Positions 6,639 through 11,446 of a DNA stretch of 11,446 nt are shown here, piece after piece. The DNA comes from an uncultured Bacilli bacterium. Its GTDB lineage: Bacteria > Bacillota_I > Bacilli_A > RF39 > UBA660. Both the position numbers and the translations under genes were made by a program. A model generated the notes under the pieces. It was not told the DNA's origin. It ran no database searches and worked only from the letters and a program-made list of their open reading frames with translations. How positions within the stretch are numbered: position 1 is the first letter of the stretch; each line of letters begins with the position of its first letter. The stretch spans positions 1 to 11,446 of the forward strand of contig CALVVP010000051.1 in assembly GCA_944363895.1 (NCBI GenBank), read 5' to 3'.

Positions 6639-7724
6639 ATGGTTGGTATTATTGGGGAATATAACCCCTTTCACAATGGACATTTATATCATATCAAAAA
6701 AGTAAAAGCAATGTTTCCTAACGAAACAATTTGTTTAGTTTTAGTAGGTAATTTTTTAAATAGAGGTGATATTAGTATAATTGAAAAATACGATAAAACC
6801 CGTCTAGCTTTAAAATATGGTATTGATTTAATTGTCGAATTACCTACTTCTTTTGCTATTCAAGCGGCTGATATATATGCTTTCGGAGCAATCAGTATTT
6901 TAACTCATTTAAAATGTAACTATTTAGTTTTTGGCAGTGAATCAAACGATTTAAAAACTTTAACTAAAATAGCTGATATCCAGATAAATAAACAAATTGA
7001 TTTAAATGAATACATTAAACAAGGATATAATTACCCGACTAGTTTATCGTTAGCGTTACAAAAACACATAGGGATAAAAATCGATTCCCCAAACGACCTA
7101 CTCGGAATTAGTTATATCAAAGCAATAAAAAAATTACACAGTCAAATTAAACCAATTACCATCAAAAGAACTAATAACTACCACGACTTAAAAGCTAATG
7201 ACAAAATAAGTAGTGCCACTAGCATTAGAAATTTGATTAACAATAATAAAAATATTAACCAATATGTTCCTAGTGAAACTTTAAAATATATTAAAAAAAT
7301 TGATTTAAACGATTTTTATTTAATTATAAAATATAAAATAATGCTAGAGGATTTAACTAAATATCAAGATATTGATAACAATCTAAATAATGCATTAAAA
7401 AAACATATTACAAAAAGCAATAACATTGACCAATTGATAAAGCATGTTAAATGTAAAAATTACACATACAATAAAATTAAAAGATGTTTAGTTCATATCC
7501 TCTGCTGTTTACCAAAAGATAATTATAAAATAGAATATATTCATGTTTTAGGCTTCAATCAAAAAGGTAAAAATTATTTAAATAAAATAAAAAAAGACAT
7601 CGATATTCCTTTAATAACCAATTATAATCAACTATTAGATTATCAATTATTAACTGATAAAATATATGCTTTAGTAAGTAAAGATATTAAAAAAAATCAA
7701 CCGATTTTTAAAACCAATGACTAA
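6639..7724 (+). CDS. tmcAL: tRNA(Met) cytidine acetate ligase TmcAL (YlbM)
   Basis: A 361-aa cytoplasmic enzyme that activates acetate with ATP and acetylates C34 of elongator tRNA-Met (ac4C) for accurate AUG decoding. Nucleotidyltransferase-fold signatures: GEYNPFHNGH (6-15) with the HxGH motif at 12-15, VGNFLNRGD (36-44), DLIVELP (63-69), FGSE (98-101), SPNDLLGISYIKA (150-162) and ISSATSIR (190-197). It is somewhat shorter than the roughly 400-aa Bacillus protein, the C-terminal part being lysine-rich and compact. The start has a clear SD (AAAGGTG). It is divergent from yceD-rpmF, the same arrangement as ylbM and ylbN-rpmF in Bacillus subtilis. No clear hairpin terminator was seen before the next gene. 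Confidence 0.95.
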   Translation: MVGIIGEYNPFHNGHLYHIKKVKAMFPNETICLVLVGNFLNRGDISIIEKYDKTRLALKYGIDLIVELPTSFAIQAADIYAFGAISILTHLKCNYLVFGSESNDLKTLTKIADIQINKQIDLNEYIKQGYNYPTSLSLALQKHIGIKIDSPNDLLGISYIKAIKKLHSQIKPITIKRTNNYHDLKANDKISSATSIRNLINNNKNINQYVPSETLKYIKKIDLNDFYLIIKYKIMLEDLTKYQDIDNNLNNALKKHITKSNNIDQLIKHVKCKNYTYNKIKRCLVHILCCLPKDNYKIEYIHVLGFNQKGKNYLNKIKKDIDIPLITNYNQLLDYQLLTDKIYALVSKDIKKNQPIFKTND

Positions 7725-7725
7725 T

Positions 7726-7757
7726 TTGACAAAGTAAAAAAATAGTGGTGTTATGTT
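7726..7757 (+). promoter_or_regulatory. Candidate promoter of the marR-DUF308 operon
   Basis: A perfect TTGACA (7726-7731) starts two bases after the tmcAL stop. The -10 is weak: TGTTAT (7749-7754) at 17 nt, or the extended-like TGTTATGTT (7749-7757) at 20 nt spacing. Confidence 0.5.
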
Positions 7758-7776
7758 AGTATACTTACAAAGTAAG
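7756..7776 (+). promoter_or_regulatory. Candidate MarR operator
   Basis: The palindrome AGTATACT (7758-7765) overlaps an inverted repeat CTTAC-AAA-GTAAG (7764-7776), between the -10 region and the SD (AAGGTG). MarR proteins usually repress their own operon by binding such dyads, so this is the likely binding site. It is inference from position and symmetry only. Confidence 0.35.
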
Positions 7777-7783
7777 GTGATAT

Positions 7784-8164
7784 ATGAATGAATTTTACGA
7801 ATTGAATCGTGACATTTTAATCCTAATGACTCATAAACTACAACCAATATTTCATCAATTAGGAATTTATTCTGGACAAGAAATTTTTCTTAATATCATT
7901 GCTAACAACAATGGAATAACAGCTATCGAATTAGCTAATATCACGAATCGCAAACGTTCAACAATAACTAAAGCGTTACAAAGTTTAGAAAAAAATGGCT
8001 ATATTGAGAGAAGGACTTCAGATGATAAAAGAAAATTACCGATTTATATAACAGAAAAAGGAAAAAAATTAAACGCAGAAATTTTAAAAAACATTAAAAA
8101 TATTTGGGCTGATTTAGAAAAAAAATTAACCGCAGAAGAAAAAAAATTATTATCAATTTATTAA
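7784..8164 (+). CDS. MarR-family transcriptional regulator, C-terminal helix lost by a frame break
   Basis: 126 aa as read. A winged-helix DNA-binding domain is clear: ITAIELANITNRKRSTITKAL (helix-turn-helix, about 45-65), LEKNGYIERR, and the wing SDDKRKLPIYITEKGKK (79-95). Members are usually about 140 aa and end in a dimerisation helix. Here the frame stops after KKLLSIY, while the next frame reads LLKRIKQDLKEEI, a typical MarR ending, and stops with TGA 8197-8199, overlapping the next ATG. One extra A in the A8 run at 8139-8146 would join the two (about 138 aa). The DNA-binding part is intact, but dimerisation of the short form may be impaired. SD is AAGGTG before ATG 7784. It probably controls itself and the following DUF308 gene; the ligand is unknown. 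Confidence 0.85.
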   Translation: MNEFYELNRDILILMTHKLQPIFHQLGIYSGQEIFLNIIANNNGITAIELANITNRKRSTITKALQSLEKNGYIERRTSDDKRKLPIYITEKGKKLNAEILKNIKNIWADLEKKLTAEEKKLLSIY

Positions 8165-8199
8165 AAAGAATCAAACAAGATTTAAAGGAGGAAATATGA
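8139..8199 (+). other. A8 run and displaced MarR C-terminal tail
   Basis: After the A8 homopolymer (8139-8146), the frame shifted by one base encodes NLLKRIKQDLKEEI and ends in TGA overlapping ATG 8196 as ATGA. Both the family-like tail and the ATGA overlap with the downstream gene argue that this is the proper end of the MarR protein. Confidence 0.65.
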
Positions 8200-8735
8200 T
8201 TAAAGAATATATTAAAAAATATAATAAAAGTTCTATTATTACTTCAATACTAATGATTATTGTCGCTATTTTATTAATCACCAAACCGATAAAAACGATG
8301 GAATGGATTATCATCCTTATTAGTGCAATTATTATAATCGATGGTATTTTTGATTTTATCAATTATTTTAGAAGTGATAAAGAAACTAAATTGTATAGTT
8401 TTGGATTAGTTGAAGGATTATTAGAAATTTTAGCTGGTATCTTAATTATCTTAAATAAAGATTTCTTAATTGCCTTCTTACCTTTTATATTAGGAATTTG
8501 GATTATCGTCAAAAACATTATCAAAATTCAATTAGCAATCAATTTAAAACAAATTTCTAATAGTTGGTATTTACTTTTAATATTAGCTATTTTATCTTTA
8601 TTATTGGGAATTTTAATTATCTTAAATCCTTTTGGCAGTATAATTGCCATTAGTTTATTAACCGGAATATTCTTGTTAATGACCGAAATAGTTAATTTAA
8701 TTGAAAATATTTATCTAATGTTCAAATTAAAATAA
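8196..8735 (+). CDS. DUF308/HdeD-like membrane protein
   Basis: 179 aa, nearly all hydrophobic, with about six membrane segments arranged as three pairs separated by short polar turns (TKPIKTMEW, LNKDFLIAF, LNPFGSIIA). This repeated LL.G.L.I..P / I..L.G.W.I pattern is the DUF308 repeat of the HdeD family, whose founding member is an acid-resistance membrane protein in Escherichia coli. Its function in Bacillota is not established. SD AAAGGAGG (8184-8191) is perfect but close (4 nt) to the ATG. It follows the MarR gene, and would overlap it by ATGA if the MarR frame were intact, so it is probably the regulator's target. Confidence 0.82.
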   Translation: MIKEYIKKYNKSSIITSILMIIVAILLITKPIKTMEWIIILISAIIIIDGIFDFINYFRSDKETKLYSFGLVEGLLEILAGILIILNKDFLIAFLPFILGIWIIVKNIIKIQLAINLKQISNSWYLLLILAILSLLLGILIILNPFGSIIAISLLTGIFLLMTEIVNLIENIYLMFKLK

Positions 8736-8762
8736 GCGCTAACTTAATTGTTAACGCTTTTT
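8735..8762. terminator. Bidirectional terminator between the DUF308 gene and miaA
   Basis: AGCGCTAAC (8735-8743), loop TTAATT, GTTAACGCT (8750-8758), then TTTTT (8758-8762). The plus-strand RNA has one C-A mismatch; the minus-strand RNA has a G-U pair there and so a full 9-bp stem. The stem lies inside the last codons and stop of miaA and touches the DUF308 stop. Confidence 0.8.
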
Positions 8763-9628
8763 ATATATTCGTATACATTTTCGATTGTTTTGTTAAAATT
8801 ATTAAAATCAACATTAAACCAAGTAACATTCATTTGATTATTAAACCAAGTATATTGTCTTTTTGCGTACTTTCGACTATTTTGTTTGATTTTCTCTAAA
8901 CAATCTTCTAAATTACTATTACCTTCAAAATAAGGAAACAATTCTTTATAACCGATTGGCGTCATTACCGCTTTAGTTCGAACATTAGAATCATAGATTT
9001 TTTTAGCTTCTTCCAACAAACCATTACTAACCATTTCATCTACTCTTTGATTAATATGTTCATATAAAATATTGCGGCTGGTCGTTAAACCAATAAAAAT
9101 AGTATCATATAATAATTGATTAGTTTTTTCTTTATCACTAAATTTTTTATGATTATTTAAACAATAATTTAAAGCTCTAACTAATCTTTTGCGATTGTTG
9201 ATATGAATATCAACATTACTATCGATTTGTTTTAATTTATTATATATCTCTTCATTACTTAAATCGGCAAATTGCTCATCATTGTTTTCTTTTTCAAACT
9301 TATAATCATATAAAGCAGCTTTAATATATAAACCCGTTCCGCCTACTAAAATAGGAACCTTCTCTCTTTTAAGAATGTCATCAATAACTTTGCGACAATC
9401 TTGTTGATAATCATAAACTGTATAATTTTCCTCGATATTTTTTATATCAAATAAATGATGGGGAATATTTTCTTTTTCTTCTTCTTTTATTTTAGCCGTA
9501 GCAATATCTAAATTTTTATATATTTGTGTACTATCAACATTTATTACTTCGCCGTTTAATTTTTTAGCTAATTCCACACTCATCTTTGTTTTCCCGACAG
9601 CAGTTGGACCTAATATAACTATAACCAT
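8744..9628 (-). CDS. miaA: tRNA dimethylallyltransferase MiaA
   Basis: A 294-aa cytoplasmic enzyme that transfers a dimethylallyl group to A37 of tRNAs reading UNN codons (i6A37). Motifs: P-loop GPTAVGKT (7-14), DSTQIYKNLDIATAK (32-46) with the conserved Asp32 and Gln35, VGGTGLYIKA (95-104), RVDEMVSNGLLEEA, PIGYKEL, and the C-terminal RKYAKRQYTWF. The length is normal for Bacillota. SD GAGGTG lies shortly before ATG 9628. In many Bacillota miaA sits with mutL or hfq, but here it stands alone between a convergent DUF308 gene and a divergent glycosyltransferase gene. Confidence 0.96.
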   Translation of the reverse strand: MVIVILGPTAVGKTKMSVELAKKLNGEVINVDSTQIYKNLDIATAKIKEEEKENIPHHLFDIKNIEENYTVYDYQQDCRKVIDDILKREKVPILVGGTGLYIKAALYDYKFEKENNDEQFADLSNEEIYNKLKQIDSNVDIHINNRKRLVRALNYCLNNHKKFSDKEKTNQLLYDTIFIGLTTSRNILYEHINQRVDEMVSNGLLEEAKKIYDSNVRTKAVMTPIGYKELFPYFEGNSNLEDCLEKIKQNSRKYAKRQYTWFNNQMNVTWFNVDFNNFNKTIENVYEYIKSVNN

Positions 9629-9645
9629 AAATCACCTCGTAAAAT

Positions 9646-9674
9646 ATTATAATCAAAAGGGCTATAATAGTCAA
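9646..9674 (-). promoter_or_regulatory. Promoter of miaA
   Basis: Minus strand TTGACT (9674-9669), exactly 17 nt, perfect TATAAT (9651-9646), about 18 nt before the ATG. It has the same -35 hexamer and spacing as the pilin-like gene's promoter. Confidence 0.75.
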
Positions 9675-9692
9675 TTATTACTTATTACTTCA

Positions 9693-9698
9693 TATAAT
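9693..9698 (+). promoter_or_regulatory. Candidate -10 of the glycosyltransferase gene
   Basis: TATAAT, 17 nt before the TTG start. No good -35 is visible; that region overlaps the -35 of the divergent miaA promoter, so the two may compete or depend on an activator. Confidence 0.45.
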
Positions 9699-9714
9699 TA
9701 AGTGGTGATGCAAT

Positions 9715-10785
9715 TTGAAAATTTGTGTATATGCCATTTGTAAAAATGAAGAAAAATTTGTCGATCGTTTTTATGAATCCGCTAAAGATGCCGATGGAAT
9801 TTATGTACTTGATACCGGATCTACCGATGAGACTGTTGCTAAATTAAAAAGTCATGGCGTCTTTGTCGAACAAAAAATTATCGATCCTTGGCGTTTTGAT
9901 GTCGCGAGAAACTATTCTTTAGATTTAATTCCTGAAGATTATGATGTTTGTGTTTGCCTAGATTTAGATGAAGTTTTAGTTAAAGGTTGGAAAGAATTAA
10001 TTCTTAATAATTGGAAAGAAGATACTACTCGTTTAAGATATAATTATATTTGGAGTTTTGATGAATATGGAAATCCTGCTGTTAATTTCTTAAGTGATAA
10101 AATTCATAGCCGTAAAAATTACCATTGGGTCAATCCAGTCCATGAAATTTTAAAATATGATGGAAAAGAAGTTTTTTTAACTTGTGAAGCATTAACTATC
10201 GAACATTATCCCGATAGTACTAAATCAAGATCAAATTATCTTCCTTTATTAGAATTAGCTGTTCAAGAAGATCCAACTAATGACCGTAATACTCACTATC
10301 TAGGTAGAGAATATATGTATTACCAAAAATGGAATGAAGCGATTGATATGTTGATTAGACATTTAAGTTTACCAACTGCCACTTGGAAAGACGAAAGATG
10401 TGCTTCGATGCGTTTTATTGCAAGATGTTATAAAAATTTAAATCGTTTTGAAGAAGCTAAAATGTGGCTTAATAAAGCGATTGAAGAAGCTCCATATTTA
10501 AGAGATCCTTATGTTGAATTTGCATTATTATATTATCAATTAAAAGATTGGGATAATGTTATTAAATATTGTAATGAAGCTTTAAAAATCGAAAAACACG
10601 CTAAAAGCTATATTAATGAAACCTTTAGTTGGGACTATACTATCTATGATTTATTGTCAATTGCTTATTATAATCTAGGAAAATATGATTTATCTTTAGA
10701 AAATGTTCTTAAAGCTATTGAAATGGCACCAAACGATGAAAGACTCAAAAATAACAAAATATTGATTGAAAAAAAGGCTGATTAG
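9715..10785 (+). CDS. Family 2 glycosyltransferase with TPR-like C-terminus
   Basis: 356 aa. Residues 1-170 form a GT-A domain. It starts KICVYAICKNEEKFVDRF, then DTGSTDET (33-40, nucleotide-sugar binding), PWRFDVARN (58-66), DLDE (83-86) with the metal-binding DxD, and NPVHEIL (140-146). Residues 190 to about 345 form roughly three TPR-like helix pairs (YYQKWNEAIDML, NLNRFEEAKMWLNKAIEEAP, NLGKYDLSLENVLKAIEMAP). It is probably cytosolic and adds a sugar to a surface polymer or protein; donor and acceptor cannot be told. The start is TTG 9715, because family proteins begin exactly at this KICVYAICKNE sequence and SD GGTGAT lies 5 nt before it. The nearby ATG 9708 is out of frame. The neighbouring surface proteins are possible substrates, but that is only a guess. 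Confidence 0.88.
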   Translation: MKICVYAICKNEEKFVDRFYESAKDADGIYVLDTGSTDETVAKLKSHGVFVEQKIIDPWRFDVARNYSLDLIPEDYDVCVCLDLDEVLVKGWKELILNNWKEDTTRLRYNYIWSFDEYGNPAVNFLSDKIHSRKNYHWVNPVHEILKYDGKEVFLTCEALTIEHYPDSTKSRSNYLPLLELAVQEDPTNDRNTHYLGREYMYYQKWNEAIDMLIRHLSLPTATWKDERCASMRFIARCYKNLNRFEEAKMWLNKAIEEAPYLRDPYVEFALLYYQLKDWDNVIKYCNEALKIEKHAKSYINETFSWDYTIYDLLSIAYYNLGKYDLSLENVLKAIEMAPNDERLKNNKILIEKKAD

Positions 10786-10793
10786 GCCTTTTT
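10769..10793. terminator. Bidirectional terminator after the glycosyltransferase gene
   Basis: AAAAAGGC (10771-10778), a 7-nt loop TGATTAG that contains the stop codon, and GCCTTTTT (10786-10793). It has T-runs on both strands (seven on the minus strand, 10775-10769), so it also ends the convergent surface-protein gene on the right. Confidence 0.85.
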
Positions 10794-10817
10794 ACTGTAT
10801 AATGTAAATTATCAATA

Positions 10818-11446
10818 TTATCCAATGCGGAAAGCGGGAGCCACTCCATTTGTAGCAGGAGAAGGATTCGTATCAGAGCTTCCAATAGGGTTAACACGCA
10901 AAAAACTTTGATTATCATTATAATAAGACGAGCGAGTCCACCAATAATTAGCACTTCCATTGTAATTTTTAATAGCTCCTGAATAATTATTAGTAGTAAT
11001 GACATTGCTATAATAATCTAATTGTCTGGTATAACTACTACTGGTTTCATATTTTAAATTTGCAATTGATATCCCCCATATTTCATTAGCTGATAATAAA
11101 TATAATTTATCAATTGAAATAAAATTAGATGAATCATTCTTGCCATGACTTGATATTACTTTAGTATCAATCATAACATTTTTTAAATCTGTAGGTAGGG
11201 CATTATATATATCAACAATAACAAAACTATACATTGCACTTGCTGGATATCCTCCTACATTTGTTCCAATAGTTGAGCCATAATTGTTTATTTCATGAGT
11301 AGTTATAATATCGACAAATTCGATGACAAAACCACATGCCGTTTGCGAAAAGTCAGAACCTGAGCACTCAGTTGGGGTTGACATATTTGCTATTCTTACC
11401 GTAAATGTCCCATAGCCTGATACTTCGACTTCTTTAGTATCGCCAA
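10818..11446 (-). CDS. C-terminal part of a large surface protein with a DUF6273-like domain; 5' end outside the window
   Basis: The frame is open across the right edge and gives 208 codons before TAA 10820-10818. The ATG at 11384 is an internal Met, since VSGYGTFTVRIAN continues upstream in frame without an SD. Visible parts are a beta-rich segment ending RIANMSTPTECSGSDFSQTA, a region rich in Tyr/Asn/Ser (GGYPASAMYSFVIVDIYNALP), then LYLLSANEIWG, TRQLDYYSN, YWWTRSSYY and the final GVAPAFRIG. The last elements are the hallmark of DUF6273-type C-termini in large exported proteins of gut Bacillota. These often share a polypeptide with prepilin-type N-termini and Ig-like repeats, as in the left-edge protein. 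Function is unknown; a surface-binding role is inferred. Confidence 0.8.
   Translation of the reverse strand, partial: GDTKEVEVSGYGTFTVRIANMSTPTECSGSDFSQTACGFVIEFVDIITTHEINNYGSTIGTNVGGYPASAMYSFVIVDIYNALPTDLKNVMIDTKVISSHGKNDSSNFISIDKLYLLSANEIWGISIANLKYETSSSYTRQLDYYSNVITTNNYSGAIKNYNGSANYWWTRSSYYNDNQSFLRVNPIGSSDTNPSPATNGVAPAFRIG

Noticed and set aside
6833..6839. TGTCGAA (Spo0A-box-like) in tmcAL, with further TGNCGAA copies at 5503-5509 and 9864-9870
   Set aside because: Single copies inside coding sequence, explained by ordinary codons (GTC GAA or GGC GAA); no phasing or promoter nearby.
8171..8362. Minus-strand ORF of 63 codons over the DUF308 start
   Set aside because: Antisense shadow of the DUF308 gene, no SD or own context.
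10745..11005. Minus-strand ORF of 86 codons overlapping the end of the glycosyltransferase and the DUF6273-like gene
   Set aside because: It runs through the bidirectional terminator and lies in the wrong frame within the DUF6273-like coding sequence.
1..11446. CRISPR array, tRNA or rRNA gene, insertion sequence, attachment site, riboswitch
   Set aside because: I saw no regularly spaced direct repeats, tRNA cloverleaf, transposase motif or long structured leader. All intergenic gaps are short (the longest is about 120 bases) and are accounted for by promoters and terminators.

Overview
The window is a compact, very AT-rich chromosomal segment using the standard genetic code (TGA is a stop for the histidine kinase and the SEDS gene; Trp is TGG). 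The order tmcAL (ylbM) divergent from yceD (ylbN)-rpmF matches Bacillus subtilis. Strong Shine-Dalgarno sites (GGAGG, GAGGTG) and sigma-A-type promoters with 17-nt spacers also point to Bacillota, most likely a Bacilli-class gut lineage such as the Erysipelotrichales/RF39-like groups. The taxonomy is inference.

Layout. (1) 1-2446, minus: a large secreted or surface protein that starts like a type IV prepilin (G|FTLIE) and continues as tandem cysteine-containing Ig-like modules past the left edge. Its start codon, SD and promoter are clear, but a run of ten G between start codon and pilin helix puts the body out of frame. (2) 2538-3767, minus: an orphan multi-membrane-spanning sensor histidine kinase, preceded by three TGNCGAA (Spo0A-box) motifs at exact 10-bp spacing. 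(3) 3849-4166, minus: a membrane-anchored PTS EIIB-like protein lacking the phosphorylatable Cys. (4) 4287-5411, plus: a SEDS peptidoglycan polymerase (FtsW/RodA/SpoVE). (5) 5462-5887, plus: an unrecognised 141-aa protein. (6) 5897-6561, minus: yceD-rpmF, with rpmF (59 aa, ribosomal protein L32) easy to miss because it is short. (7) 6639-7724, plus: tmcAL. (8) 7784-8735, plus: a MarR regulator and a DUF308/HdeD-like membrane protein. The MarR C-terminal helix is out of frame after an A8 run. (9) 8744-9628, minus: miaA. (10) 9715-10785, plus: a family-2 glycosyltransferase with TPR repeats and a TTG start. (11) 10818-11446, minus: the C-terminal end (DUF6273-like) of another large surface protein entering from the right edge.

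How they fit together. The core is housekeeping: tRNA modification (tmcAL, miaA), ribosome (rpmF), cell wall (SEDS). It is flanked by two large surface-protein genes on the minus strand. Convergent pairs are separated by bidirectional hairpin terminators that overlap stop codons. The most notable signals are the G10 tract in the pilin-like gene (a candidate phase-variation switch), the Spo0A-box triplet before the orphan kinase (a candidate sporulation-type feedback loop), and the MarR frame break. Both frame breaks would be repaired by one extra base in a homopolymer, so sequencing or assembly undercalling must be excluded first.
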